The notes: generated by a model not told the origin, from the sequence alone. Numbered from the stretch's first letter, positions 1-8,679 are shown. The stretch: 64,000 nucleotides of DNA from Armatimonadota bacterium (GCA_023392285.1 JAEVZK010000091.1:6065-70064), one strand, 5' to 3'. Program-made: numbers and translations.

Positions 1-849
1 CAGTGGCGCACCTACAAGGACGGAGTGAATTCCCAAGCAAGGACACAGGCCATTGTCGAGATGAATTCGCTGGCCGAGTTCCAAAACTATGTTCGGCAGT
101 ACGCTCCCCAAGGCGTTGGCGATGGGCGGGACGTGGATTGGAACAAGGAAGAACTCATCGCTGTTCATTGCGGCGAACGCCCATCGACCGGATACCGCGT
201 CGTCGTCGAATCGATCAGCAAAGTCGACCCTCGACATGCACAGCTGACTTTTACGGAGCGAACTCCAATCAAAGGCGCTCGGCAGTCGCAGGCGACCACC
301 TCTCCCTTTATGATCGTCCGCCTCAATCGCTTCGGTGGACTGCTGAAGTTTTCGGGCGGAAGCAGGGAGGATTCACTGCCCGGCGGGATCAAGATCATCG
401 GTACTGGCGGATGGAATGGTGAATGCGATCCCTCTGATGAATTTAGGTTGCCATTCACCATCTTTGCTACCGGCAGCGGGTGTGATGTGATGTTGCCTTC
501 CAACTACGTCATCAATTCGCACGATCAGTTCAATCTCTACCTGAGGAACTACCGGATGAAGGGGTTAGATGATAGCAGTATTGACTACTATCATGAGCGA
601 CTGGTGGCAATCCACCTGGGAACCAAGCTCAATTCAGCCGTCAGCATCATCGTGCAAAAGGCGGTTGTCACCACCAATAATTTCACCGAATTGACGATCT
701 ACGAAGTGATGCCGGAGGGACGAAATGCACTCTCACTCACTCGTCCGACGGGTCTTTACGTGATTGTGCGCATGCCCCGGGTGGGGCCGAATGTGGTGGT
801 GACGAAAAAGCAGGTTCTCGAATCGCAAGTGCGCTCGATCGGCTACTAA
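1..849 (+). CDS. PrcB-like protein with two tandem PrcB_C-type domains (5' end cut by window)
   Basis: The frame is open to the first base of the window, so the start lies upstream; a GTG at 25 is an internal candidate. Two similar halves are visible. The first (about residues 10-125 counted from 25) contains AVHCGERPSTGYRVVV and, later, TSPFMIVRLNR, which is the pattern of the PrcB C-terminal family (a GERPTGGY-like turn, then a TSPY-like strand ending in a V/R-rich edge). The second half repeats it loosely (LVAIHLGTKLN ... GLYVIVRMPR), with the GY turn degenerate. In spirochaetes PrcB is a subunit of a dentilisin-type protease complex; in other bacteria the domain occurs in secreted or periplasmic proteins of unknown role. 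No signal peptide can be judged because the N-terminus is missing. The 3' end overlaps the convergent methyltransferase gene by four bases. Family call is from memory of the motif, function unknown. Confidence 0.6.
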   Translation, partial: QWRTYKDGVNSQARTQAIVEMNSLAEFQNYVRQYAPQGVGDGRDVDWNKEELIAVHCGERPSTGYRVVVESISKVDPRHAQLTFTERTPIKGARQSQATTSPFMIVRLNRFGGLLKFSGGSREDSLPGGIKIIGTGGWNGECDPSDEFRLPFTIFATGSGCDVMLPSNYVINSHDQFNLYLRNYRMKGLDDSSIDYYHERLVAIHLGTKLNSAVSIIVQKAVVTTNNFTELTIYEVMPEGRNALSLTRPTGLYVIVRMPRVGPNVVVTKKQVLESQVRSIGY

Positions 850-1388
850 CCCAGAAGTGCCCGGAACGCGACGACGGCCGCCGTCACATGGACGTTCATC
901 GACCTTCCTTTGCCAAACATGGGCACGAAGACCGCTCCCGAACAATGATTCATCACGGCCCCGTAGATGCCGCGAACCTCGTTCCCTAAAGCCAAGCAGA
1001 CCTTGTCTGGCCACACAAATTGAGTGTAGTCCACCGCTCCTTCGGCTAGTTCAACTGCAATCAGTGTGTATCCCGCTGCAATGGCATCCAAGCACGCCTC
1101 CTCGTGTCGCACATGGTGCCGGAACGAGATGCGCCGATGGTGGCCCATCGAGGTGACGCTAATTTGCGGATCTGGCGGGACGGCGGATCGACCGCTCATG
1201 AAAATCTCCTTGACTCCACAGGCGTCGGCAACGCGAAACAGGCCGCCCACATTGTATGGGTCATCCCAGTCTTGTAGTAAGAAAGAAAGTTGGGGTCTAC
1301 CTTCATAATTCTTGCGAACTTCTTGTTGAAGGGAGCGCACACCCGACTTGGATGCGATAGTCTTTACTGACCGCGACATAAACTTCAT
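846..1388 (-). CDS. TrmH/SpoU-family RNA 2'-O-methyltransferase
   Basis: A 180-aa protein with all three SPOUT (trefoil-knot) motifs of the SpoU family: motif 1 DDPYNVGGLFRVADACGV (about residues 41-58), motif 2 LALGNEVRGI (about 132-141), and motif 3 near the C-terminus, PMFGKGRSMNVHVTAA. These build the SAM pocket and supply the Asn, Glu-Arg and Ser-Asn residues typical of tRNA Gm18 or rRNA ribose methylation. The protein is short and lacks the N-terminal RNA-binding extension of RlmB, so it is closer to TrmH-type enzymes. Substrate cannot be told from sequence. It is transcribed leftward and overlaps the upstream rightward gene tail-to-tail. A hairpin with an A/T run lies just before its start. 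Confidence 0.85.
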   Translation of the reverse strand: MKFMSRSVKTIASKSGVRSLQQEVRKNYEGRPQLSFLLQDWDDPYNVGGLFRVADACGVKEIFMSGRSAVPPDPQISVTSMGHHRRISFRHHVRHEEACLDAIAAGYTLIAVELAEGAVDYTQFVWPDKVCLALGNEVRGIYGAVMNHCSGAVFVPMFGKGRSMNVHVTAAVVAFRALLG

Positions 1389-1397
1389 CTAATATGA

Positions 1398-1424
1398 CAA
1401 AAAAATGGTCGCCCAGGGGCGACC
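1398..1424 (-). terminator. Intrinsic-terminator-like hairpin read on the minus strand
   Basis: Seven to eight base pairs of GGTCGCC/GGCGACC (1407-1424) with a tiny loop. Read leftward, the stem is followed by A then seven U (1399-1405), the layout of a Rho-independent terminator. It ends only about ten bases before the start of the TrmH-like gene, so it would stop transcripts from the right (the FAD reductase side, antisense to the MarR gene), or act as a leader attenuator for trmH. Confidence 0.5.
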
Positions 1425-1511
1425 TTTATCTCGTATGAGCAATGCGCGAACACAAATCACTGCGTTGCGCGTCATAAATGGAGTTGTCTAAGGGAATAGT
1501 ATCACAAGACG

Positions 1512-1949
1512 ATGGGAACTATGAAAGATTTGGAACTTTCGAAGGGCGATTATGAGGCTCTCGCCTCTTTTAGGGCTGCTTTGCGCAAATTTGCACGCTT
1601 TTCCGAGGAGGCTGCGCGAGACTTGGGAATTACTCCGCAGCAGCACCAGGCAATGCTGGGAGTCATGGGACAGCAAGGTCGCGAATTTGCGTCGATCGCG
1701 GAGATTGCGGACTTTCTTCAACTGAAGCACCACACCGCCGTCGGTCTGATCGATCGATGCGTGGCTGCTGGACTTGTGGTGAGAGGTGACGATCCCACAG
1801 ACCGGCGTCAAGTTCGAATCACCCTGACGAATCGAGGTCGAGCCATCCTCCAACAGCTCTCAGAGAAGAATCTGATGGAATTGCAAACCTTGCGAAGGTC
1901 GCTTAAGCTGAACGTTCTCGACCGAGTCAATCAAGAAGCAAGAAAGTAG
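1512..1949 (+). CDS. MarR-family transcriptional regulator
   Basis: A 145-aa winged-helix protein. The recognition helix region (HHTAVGLIDRCVAAGLV, about residues 76-92) is followed by the family's wing signature DPTDRRQVRITLTNRG (about 97-112), where D-R-R-x-V and L-T-x-x-G are diagnostic. MarR proteins act as dimers on palindromic operators near their own or a divergent gene, often released by phenolic or oxidant ligands. ATG codons at 1512 and 1521 are both possible; a weak AAGGGA lies at about 1491. The neighbour to the right is the end of a convergent FAD reductase (19-base overlap) and the gene to the left is divergent trmH. The target gene is not evident from the window. Confidence 0.9.
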   Translation: MGTMKDLELSKGDYEALASFRAALRKFARFSEEAARDLGITPQQHQAMLGVMGQQGREFASIAEIADFLQLKHHTAVGLIDRCVAAGLVVRGDDPTDRRQVRITLTNRGRAILQQLSEKNLMELQTLRRSLKLNVLDRVNQEARK

Positions 1950-3166
1950 TTCTCGTCCAAGTCTGAAACGGCTCTTCGGGCGAGAATAGCCTCTTCGAGC
2001 TTGTCGGAGATGAGGTCTTGTTTCTTCGTATCGTGCGTAAAGGCAAGACCCATCACGAGCGTGCCGCCGTTATCAGCATAGAGTTCGATAAACTCACCGG
2101 CGTCGACATCCCCCAGAAACTTGGCCGACTTTCCTCCCTGGGGATCGCCTCGAAGCACGAACGCAAGGTCGAACATGTCCGAAAAGAAGTAAGCCACTTT
2201 GTCGTAATCGGAAACTTCGCCTGCCATATTCTTGCCAACCTGCTCCCCTTGCCAGGTCGCATTCATGTAGTGCTCCGCATGCCAGCGTTTCTCAGCGGTT
2301 TTGTCTAGAAAAGCCGCAATGTCCCCTGCCGCCCATATGTTGGGATCGGCCGTCCTCAGGGTTGAATCGGTCTTAATCGCGCCTTTCTCGTCCAAATCGA
2401 GTCCAGCCGCTTTAGCCAGCTCGGTGTTGAGCCGAACGCCGATTCCCGCCACCACCGCATCGCACGGAATTTCGCTTCCGTCGTCCAGCTGGACAGCACG
2501 TACAGACCCGTCTCCAATGATCGAGGCAACTTTCGAATTCATGCGGAATTGAACGCCACGATCCGAAAAATATTTTTGAAGGAATTCTCCAGACTTCGGG
2601 CTTAAGAACTTCGCCCACGGGTGCTCTTCTTGTCCGATGACCGTCGCTCGCACTCCGACGCCATGCAGCCAGGATGCCACTTCCATTCCGATGTAGCCCG
2701 AGCCGATGAAGGCAAACGACTTCTCCTCTTGGGCAGCATCGCGGATTCGTACCGAGTCGTCGACGGTGCGCAGGTAGAAAATGTTCTTTAGGTCGGAGCC
2801 GGTAATGCGCAGATGATTGGGGGTCGAGCCGGTCGCCAGTAGGAGCTTTCCGTAACCGATTACCCGACCATCGCTCAGGGAGACCGTCTTCTGCTCCCGG
2901 TCGATGCTCACCGCCTCGACGCCTTTCATGAGAGCTACCTTGAACTTCTCGAAGAAATCGTCTGGCTTGGATTCGACGTCTTCCGGGTCTGCGGGTTTGC
3001 CTTGTAGGAAGTTCTTGCTGAGAGGCGGCCGGTCATAAGGTTTTCGATTTTCTTTGGCGACGATTGCAATCGATCCGTGCGCATCGATCTCGCGAATCGA
3101 TTGGGCGGCGTTTGCCGAGGTTCTGCCACCGCCGATGAGTAGGTAATCGTAATGCAATTTGTCCAC
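1931..3166 (-). CDS. FAD/NAD(P)-dependent ferredoxin-reductase-like oxidoreductase
   Basis: A 411-aa flavoprotein of the pyridine nucleotide-disulfide oxidoreductase fold. The N-terminus has the FAD-binding DYLLIGGGRTSANAA and then RKPYDRPPLSKNFL, a sequence typical of the reductases that serve Rieske-type dioxygenases and of AIF-like proteins. A second dinucleotide site is FIGSGYIGMEVAS (about residues 151-163), and IWAAGDIA (about 278-285) is the second FAD contact. The C-terminal third resembles the Reductase_C domain (DMFDLAFVLRGD). No redox-active CxxxxC pair is present. It would move electrons from NAD(P)H to a ferredoxin or to oxygen-sensitive partners; no ferredoxin gene is next to it. 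It starts eight bases after the HIT gene, so the two and the LVIVD-repeat gene probably form a leftward operon. Confidence 0.85.
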   Translation of the reverse strand: MDKLHYDYLLIGGGRTSANAAQSIREIDAHGSIAIVAKENRKPYDRPPLSKNFLQGKPADPEDVESKPDDFFEKFKVALMKGVEAVSIDREQKTVSLSDGRVIGYGKLLLATGSTPNHLRITGSDLKNIFYLRTVDDSVRIRDAAQEEKSFAFIGSGYIGMEVASWLHGVGVRATVIGQEEHPWAKFLSPKSGEFLQKYFSDRGVQFRMNSKVASIIGDGSVRAVQLDDGSEIPCDAVVAGIGVRLNTELAKAAGLDLDEKGAIKTDSTLRTADPNIWAAGDIAAFLDKTAEKRWHAEHYMNATWQGEQVGKNMAGEVSDYDKVAYFFSDMFDLAFVLRGDPQGGKSAKFLGDVDAGEFIELYADNGGTLVMGLAFTHDTKKQDLISDKLEEAILARRAVSDLDENYFLAS

Positions 3167-3174
3167 ACCCAGTT

Positions 3175-3630
3175 CTACTTCTGCTCGGCGCTGTGCGTAA
3201 GCAATTGCCTCACGTGGCGAATCAAATCTCCGTGGCGACTCTCGCTGAACTGAGTCTCGTGATCAGTTCGCACTTCGAGCGGGAAGCTCAATGGAGGAAT
3301 GGTTCGCAGCGCTTCAGCCTCATCAGAGTAGCGTGGCCAAATGTGGGCGTGGAGAAATGGATCGAGGTTTCCGTAGATGGCGAAGTTCACCCGCACGCAT
3401 TGGGTGGCCCGTTTCACCGCCTCCCCTGCTCGTGCCATGTCTCGCAGAAACTGCGCCTGTTGTTCGGGTTCGAGCGAGAGCAACTGGTCAACTTTTGGGA
3501 ATGCCAGCAGTAGGCAATAGCCTCGCAAGAACTGATTTTCAGCCAGGCATAGGAAACCGGACTCTAATCGGCAGATTAGCGTCGGGTCCATACCGGACGC
3601 TAATCTGCTTAATCGTTCATCAGGGGTCAA
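3175..3630 (-). CDS. HIT-superfamily protein
   Basis: A 151-aa protein whose C-terminal half has NFAIYGNLDPFLHAHIWPRY (about residues 83-102), the histidine-triad region. The usual H-x-H-x-H is present as F-L-H-A-H, so the first histidine is replaced by Phe while the catalytic pair remains. The segment GYCLLLAFPKVDQL (about 37-50) is the matching first strand of the HIT fold. HIT proteins hydrolyse or transfer nucleotides (AMP-lysine, Ap4A and similar). The start is TTG at 3630, overlapping the stop of the upstream secreted-protein gene by four bases (TTGA), which indicates translational coupling. Substrate unknown. Confidence 0.7.
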   Translation of the reverse strand: MTPDERLSRLASGMDPTLICRLESGFLCLAENQFLRGYCLLLAFPKVDQLLSLEPEQQAQFLRDMARAGEAVKRATQCVRVNFAIYGNLDPFLHAHIWPRYSDEAEALRTIPPLSFPLEVRTDHETQFSESRHGDLIRHVRQLLTHSAEQK

Positions 3631-5168
3631 TGAACTGTTGCTTTAACCATATCGAGGTCGATGATTCCCTGGGGAGTGAAGCTGTCAAACTGCACTCGCG
3701 CTCGAATCGAACCGTCCGTCTTGATGTAGTTGCTTGCGGCTACATTGGCGAAAGTTACGGTGGAGTTCGTCGCATTCAGTTGCTGTGTGCCGAGCCGGTC
3801 AAATTGGCCAGTCGATTTGTTAAGCAGCATCAGCGTCGCCCGCATCATAGAGGTCTGACCCTTGACCGTGATGTCCAGCAGATTCTTCACCTTGCTGGTG
3901 GTCTGATAGCCCAACTCGACAAAGGCGGAGCCCCGCACCAAGTGCATCGAATAGGTTATTCCGTCCGCCAAGCGAAGCGTCTTTACGGTGAATGTTCGAG
4001 CAGGAGGCGTGCTCGTTCGATAGGAAACGATCGGCGCGCCCATGTTCTTCGCCTCACTGGGATCGACGACGAAGAACCCGTCATCGATGTCCGTTAAAAT
4101 CACGTTGCCACTCGGATAGGCCGTATACAGCCCCCAGTCTCCGTCGTACGAAAAGTCATCTGGGCCGCCGTAGGTGTCGAAATAGCCCGTTTCAGACATG
4201 TGCAACGGATCGCTCGGATCGTAGATGCGAACTCCGCCGCGATACGCTGCTAGAACCAGGTACCCATCTTGCCATTTTGAGTTGTGGTCGATGATGCGAA
4301 GTGGATTGTGGAATGTCGTCGTTTCTACGGGATTCGCGAGGTTTTCGACATTGATGACGTGGGTGGTGCAATCCGGTTCGCTTCCCTGGTTCTCATCGAA
4401 CTCGTCATTGATCAGAAAATACTTCTTGTCCGGAGTGAGCGTCCCGCTGTGACAGTAGGTGCCGTTCAGCAGATAGCGAGTTGAGCCAATGACCACGGGT
4501 GCGGCTTTATTGGTGACATCGAGGATGTACAGGCCATCCTGACCGCAGCAAGCGAAGAGGATCTCCTTGCCAGCGTAAGGGCCGCTCGTGTAGTTCACGG
4601 GCAGACTGTCGTGGACGTACTTGGTTGTCCAGCGTCCGACTTCGACCGGGTCTGCAGGATTCGATGCGTCTAAGAAGACGCAACCACGGTTCGACCCGTT
4701 GAGGTAGAGCGTATTCGTCTGCGGATTGGCTTGGATTGTGTGAACGGTCGAAAGGCCGTGACCCGAATAGGTGTTTACCAACGTGGCGGTACGAGTTGTA
4801 TCCATCGCGCTCAGGTCGACGATCTGGACGCCTGATCCGGATTGGTCGCTGACCAGGTACGCATAGGTGCCCATGCAGACGTTCTCGTGCCACAGGCTGG
4901 TCGAACCCGGAATGAACTTCATCAACTCTGGAGCAGTGGGGTTCGTGATGTCATAAATCACCGCTCCCGTGCGAACCCCCATAACGCCATACTCGCGCCC
5001 ATTAGGCGAAACCCAGCCTGATCCGCCCGCTCCGCTGGAAGGGGAACCGGGCATGCTGGAGAAGGGCACGTGAGCAAGCAGGCGAACCTTATTTGCGTCG
5101 TACTGGGCCATCGAAGCGCCGGCAAGAACGAGGCCGGACGTGAGCAGGGCTAATTTGGCAATGTTCAT
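3627..5168 (-). CDS. Secreted LVIVD-repeat / choice-of-anchor B family protein
   Basis: About 513 aa from ATG at 5168 (a TTG at 5180 adds four residues). The N-terminus NIAKLALLTSGLVLAGASMA is a signal peptide cut before Q. The body is a beta-propeller-like set of repeats in which a fact is stated as 'Y-D-I-T-N-P-T-A-P-E' (DITNPTAPELMKF, DASNPADPVEVGRW, DVTNKAAPVVIG, NVENLANPVETTTF, DPSDPLHMSETGYF): the LVIVD repeat pattern seen in choice-of-anchor B proteins. A C-terminal 100-residue beta domain (VKTLRLADGITYSM onward) replaces a recognisable anchor. Cysteine pairs (FACCGQDG) suit an exported protein. A perfect TATAAT (minus strand, 5275-5270) lies about 100 bases upstream, without a clear -35. 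Role unknown; probably extracellular or periplasmic. Confidence 0.75.
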   Translation of the reverse strand: MNIAKLALLTSGLVLAGASMAQYDANKVRLLAHVPFSSMPGSPSSGAGGSGWVSPNGREYGVMGVRTGAVIYDITNPTAPELMKFIPGSTSLWHENVCMGTYAYLVSDQSGSGVQIVDLSAMDTTRTATLVNTYSGHGLSTVHTIQANPQTNTLYLNGSNRGCVFLDASNPADPVEVGRWTTKYVHDSLPVNYTSGPYAGKEILFACCGQDGLYILDVTNKAAPVVIGSTRYLLNGTYCHSGTLTPDKKYFLINDEFDENQGSEPDCTTHVINVENLANPVETTTFHNPLRIIDHNSKWQDGYLVLAAYRGGVRIYDPSDPLHMSETGYFDTYGGPDDFSYDGDWGLYTAYPSGNVILTDIDDGFFVVDPSEAKNMGAPIVSYRTSTPPARTFTVKTLRLADGITYSMHLVRGSAFVELGYQTTSKVKNLLDITVKGQTSMMRATLMLLNKSTGQFDRLGTQQLNATNSTVTFANVAASNYIKTDGSIRARVQFDSFTPQGIIDLDMVKATVH

Positions 5169-5297
5169 CACAGAATCCAAGGCAAAAATGCTTAGGCATC
5201 GATTTGAAAACCTAGCGCTTTATGATACGACGGAAAGTCGCTCTCTTGAAGTTCTAATACAGAAGCCGAATTATAGCTTGACGCTTGGGAGCCCGCT

Positions 5298-7193
5298 TTA
5301 CTCCGGTTTTCCAGCCAACACTTCTTCGCCCATGATCTCTTTAACGATGCTGTTCTGGTTGATTCGATATTTTCTGGCTTTCGGCTCCATGTAGCGCACG
5401 TCGATTGGCTCGAAGGCGAAGGTCGGCCCGGACGGAGCGTAAGTCGCCATCGTTGTCTTCAGCCAATGCAAGTCGTCGCGCTCTGGAGTGTCCATCTTGA
5501 AGTGCGCGCCCCGGCTTTCGTCGCGAATAATTGCGCCCCCAACAATCGCCTTGGATTGCTCAACCATATTGATGACGGCGCGGGTGAATGGCACCGCCTG
5601 GTTGGTCCAGCCCGAATCATCGACCAAGGCGCATTGCCGCGCTCGTTGGCCAAGCTCCTCCAGCTTGTCCCGCGCTGCGAGCAGGTCACGCTGAGTGCGC
5701 CAAATGCCGCAGTTGTTCCACATCGTATCGGCGAGCTCCGCATGAAGCCGGTAGGGGTTCTCGGAACCATTGCTCTGCTTCAGCGCCTGATATTCCGCGA
5801 TCCGTTGAGCGGTGGCATCGGTGTAAAGTCCAGCTGATCCGCTGTCTGGCTGAGCTTGTCGTAGGTAGGCGCCAACCCCCTGTGCGGCAATCTCGCCGCC
5901 TACGAGGCAGGTGAGAAGGGCATTCGCTCCCAGGCGGTTTGCTCCGTGATATTGGTAGTCGCATTCCCCCGCTGCGAACACGCCGGGCACATTGGTCATC
6001 TGGTTCCGAGGTTCATCGACGTTCCACGAGCCGTCTGGATTCAGGTTGTAATCGACCCAGAGCCCGCCCATCGTATAGTGAACGGCCGGATAGATGCGCA
6101 TCGGATTATCGATCGGATCCTCGCGCATGAATTTTTCGTAGATTTCGAGGACGCCCTCGAGCTTGTCGTTGATCTGATCCCGAGTGTAGGGACCGCCTCG
6201 GCTTTGATGCAGCTGGGTGATGTCGAGGTAAACCTGTTGCTTGCCCTGGATGCCCTTTCCGATTCGGCAAACACAGTAGATGATGAACGAGACCAAGTCG
6301 CGCGAGAGAAGATTTTTGTAAACCGGGTCCAGTTCTTCACAGACGTACCAGCGATCGGCTTCCGGAATGTCGGCGGCGCGACGCTGATCATAGGGATCGC
6401 GTGGAACCCAAACTCGACCGCCTTCGCCACGGACCGATTCGGAAATGAGGCGGCATTTGTCCTCGCCCGGAATCGCCGTGGGGTGAATCTGCACCATTTC
6501 CGGATTGCCGTAGGTGACTCCCTGCTGATAGCAAAGCGAAACCGCGGAGCCGCTGTTGATGATCGAGTTCGTGCTCTTGCCGAAGATGAGTCCGCAGCCG
6601 CCGGTCGCCATCACCACCGCATCCGTGGCGAACGACTGAATCTCCATCGTCCGAAGGTTTTGGCAGGTGAGACCCACGCAGACGCCCTTCGCGTCCTTGA
6701 TCAAGCCGAGAAATTCCCAAGATTCGTACTTTTCGACGGCGTTCATCACTTCCCAGCGACGAACCTGCTCATCGAGGGCGTAAAGAAGCTGCTGTCCGGT
6801 AGTGGCGCCAGCGTAAGCAGTGCGATGCTTAAGGGTGCCGCCAAACCGCCGAAACGACAGCAGGCCCTCGCTGGTTCGGTTGAATGGCACTCCCATTCGA
6901 TCGAGCAGGTAGATGAGTGCGGGAGCCCGCTCGGCCATACGCATCACGGGAGGCTGGTGGTTGAGGAAGTCGCCCCCCATGACGGTGTCTTCGAAGTGCA
7001 GATAGGGAGAGTCGCCCTCTCCACGAATATTGACCGCTCCGTTGATTCCACCTTGAGCGCAAACCGAGTGCGAGCGTTTTACCGGAACGAGCGAAAAGAG
7101 CTTAACCTTATGTCCTTGTTCGGCGAGCTTCATCGTCGCCATCAAACCGGCCAACCCGCCGCCTACTACCGCGATTGTGCGCTGTCCTGCCAT
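5298..7193 (-). CDS. sdhA: Succinate dehydrogenase / fumarate reductase flavoprotein subunit
   Basis: A 631-aa flavoprotein. The FAD site is VVGGGLAGLMATMKLAEQG near residue 9, and His42 in RSHSVCAQGGINGAVN is the covalent FAD attachment site of SdhA/FrdA. Active-site stretches are present: ISESVRGEGGRV, PAVHYTMGGLWVDYN and FAAGECDYQYHGANRLGANA. The length and the C-terminal half match the B. subtilis/epsilonproteobacterial type rather than the mitochondrial type. It oxidises succinate (or reduces fumarate) on the cytoplasmic face of the membrane and needs an iron-sulphur subunit and a membrane anchor. Neither sdhB nor sdhC is adjacent: downstream is the LVIVD gene and upstream the 580-base repeat-bearing gap. 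The complex must therefore be completed from elsewhere in the genome, or the protein is a paralogue. Confidence 0.92.
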   Translation of the reverse strand: MAGQRTIAVVGGGLAGLMATMKLAEQGHKVKLFSLVPVKRSHSVCAQGGINGAVNIRGEGDSPYLHFEDTVMGGDFLNHQPPVMRMAERAPALIYLLDRMGVPFNRTSEGLLSFRRFGGTLKHRTAYAGATTGQQLLYALDEQVRRWEVMNAVEKYESWEFLGLIKDAKGVCVGLTCQNLRTMEIQSFATDAVVMATGGCGLIFGKSTNSIINSGSAVSLCYQQGVTYGNPEMVQIHPTAIPGEDKCRLISESVRGEGGRVWVPRDPYDQRRAADIPEADRWYVCEELDPVYKNLLSRDLVSFIIYCVCRIGKGIQGKQQVYLDITQLHQSRGGPYTRDQINDKLEGVLEIYEKFMREDPIDNPMRIYPAVHYTMGGLWVDYNLNPDGSWNVDEPRNQMTNVPGVFAAGECDYQYHGANRLGANALLTCLVGGEIAAQGVGAYLRQAQPDSGSAGLYTDATAQRIAEYQALKQSNGSENPYRLHAELADTMWNNCGIWRTQRDLLAARDKLEELGQRARQCALVDDSGWTNQAVPFTRAVINMVEQSKAIVGGAIIRDESRGAHFKMDTPERDDLHWLKTTMATYAPSGPTFAFEPIDVRYMEPKARKYRINQNSIVKEIMGEEVLAGKPE

Positions 7194-7300
7194 GTCATTC
7201 TATTCTGGCATCTTCTGCGAAGCGAACTCGAAAGATCGCGTCGGGAGCTGAATTGGACGACTCCGCTCCTTTGAAGGAAGGCTTGGCGGTGGTTGTTTGG

Positions 7301-7437
7301 TTCACGATGCCTCAGGATGGGAATTACTCGGTGCTGAGAATCACCTTCAGCTAAGTCCTGAGGCTATCCGGAGAGCCTCAGGACTTGGGCTGCGACGAAT
7401 CACATCCGCCAGCTTCCCCGGTCCTGAAGCATGAACA
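7301..7437 (+). repeat. Copy 1 of a ~137-bp structured intergenic repeat
   Basis: Nearly identical to the copy at 7510-7647. It begins ATGCCTCAGGATGGG and ends CCGGTCCTGAAGCAT, an imperfect terminal inverted repeat. Inside is a perfect 13-bp inverted repeat (AAGTCCTGAGGCT ... AGCCTCAGGACTT) and a small hairpin CTCGG-TG-CTGAG. It sits in the gap downstream of pdxS and upstream of sdhA. Confidence 0.85.
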
Positions 7438-7509
7438 GGGACTCCCGTCATATCGCGAGCGCTGCCGCATCATGCGAATGAACCTGTTATCAGCCTCATA
7501 ATCCCCTTC

Positions 7510-7647
7510 TTCACGATGCCTCAGGACGGGAGTTACTCAGTGCTGAGAATCACCTTCAGCTAAGTCTTGGGGCTATCCGGAAAAGCCTCAGGACTTGGGT
7601 TGCGACGAATCACATCCGCGCGCTTTTCCCGTCCTGAGGCATGAACA
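7510..7647 (+). repeat. Copy 2 of a ~137-bp structured intergenic repeat
   Basis: Direct repeat of 7301-7437, 72 bases further on. Here the 15-bp terminal inverted repeat is perfect (ATGCCTCAGGACGGG against CCCGTCCTGAGGCAT), while the inner stem has two changes that both become G:U pairs if the + strand is transcribed. The layout (short, no ORF, terminal inverted repeats, tandem copies) resembles a MITE or a REP/BIME-like element. The whole gap 7194-7776 (583 bases) contains no gene I can support. Confidence 0.85.
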
Positions 7648-7776
7648 CTATCTGTTGTCACTTGACAAGGGAGGAAATTGCGCTCCAGAAACTCCCCTCC
7701 ATCGAACGAGGCCAAGAGGCTGTTCCCAGCGGCGACCAATGACCGTCACCACAAATGCTCCGGCGGTAGGCGTGAA

Positions 7777-8679
7777 TTACCAGCCGCGGACGGCCATCAG
7801 CTCTTTCTCGCCCAAGGAACCGACGCTGATGCCGACCATCGGCTCACCCAAGTTGCGGCTGATTTCCGCCAGTTTTTTCGCATCCTTGTAGAAGAGAACC
7901 GAATCCACAATCGCTTTTGCCCGTTTCGCTGGGTCACCGGACTTAAAGATGCCGGAACCGACGAACACCGTTTCCGCGCCAAGCTTCATCATAAGGGCGG
8001 CGTCGGCGGGGGTGGCGATGCCGCCAGCGGAAAAGTTGGGCACGGGCAGTTTGCCCGTCTCGTGGACGACGCGAATAAGGTCGAGCGGTGCTTGATGGTT
8101 CTTGGCCAAGACATAAAGCTCATCCTCTCGTGCGTTTTGAACCGTTCGAATTTCGCGCATGATCGTGCGCATGTGGCGGACTGCTTCGACCACGTCGCCG
8201 GTGCCGGCTTCGCCCTTCGTGCGAATCATTGCCGCGCCTTCTGCGCATCGTCGCAGCGCCTCACCCAAGTTCCTTGCGCCGCAAACGAAGGGAACGGTGA
8301 ATGCGTGCTTGTCGACGTGGTTTTCCTCGTCGGCCGGAGTCAAGACTTCACTCTCGTCGACGAAATCCACCTCCAGCGCCTGAAGGATTTCCGCCTCGAC
8401 AAAGTGACCGATTCGACACTTGGCCATCACCGGAATAGTCACCACATCCTTGATTCCCTGGATCATTTCGGGATCGCTCATGCGCGACACGCCGCCCTCT
8501 CGGCGAATGTCGGCAGGGACCCGCTCCAAAGCCATGACGGCTACCGCGCCGGCATCTTCAGCGATTTTGGCTTGCTCGGGGTTGACGACATCCATGATGA
8601 CGCCCCCTTTAAGCATTTCCGCGAGACCCACCTTCTCGCGCCAGGTTTTGTTGACATTGTTCGCGGTCAAATCTTTCAT
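7777..8679 (-). CDS. pdxS: Pyridoxal 5'-phosphate synthase lyase subunit PdxS
   Basis: A 300-aa (beta/alpha)8 protein that joins ribose 5-phosphate, glyceraldehyde 3-phosphate and ammonia into PLP. Very conserved stretches are visible: [20 protein letters not shown] (Asp30), [15 protein letters not shown] with the Schiff-base lysine Lys87, and [13 protein letters not shown] with the second catalytic lysine Lys155; the C-terminal phosphate-binding loop [14 protein letters not shown] is also present. Length is standard. It normally works as a 12-mer with the glutaminase PdxT; no pdxT lies on either side. The upstream neighbour is the GYF-domain membrane protein on the same strand, 84 bases away. 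Confidence 0.97.
   Translation of the reverse strand: MKDLTANNVNKTWREKVGLAEMLKGGVIMDVVNPEQAKIAEDAGAVAVMALERVPADIRREGGVSRMSDPEMIQGIKDVVTIPVMAKCRIGHFVEAEILQALEVDFVDESEVLTPADEENHVDKHAFTVPFVCGARNLGEALRRCAEGAAMIRTKGEAGTGDVVEAVRHMRTIMREIRTVQNAREDELYVLAKNHQAPLDLIRVVHETGKLPVPNFSAGGIATPADAALMMKLGAETVFVGSGIFKSGDPAKRAKAIVDSVLFYKDAKKLAEISRNLGEPMVGISVGSLGEKELMAVRGW

Noticed and set aside
5946..7274. 442-aa open frame on the + strand opposite sdhA
   Set aside because: It mirrors the conserved sdhA codons, has no recognisable motif, and its composition is that of a shadow frame.
7301..7647. CRISPR array
   Set aside because: Only two ~137-bp units with inner and outer inverted repeats; no short regular repeat-spacer pattern and no cas genes.
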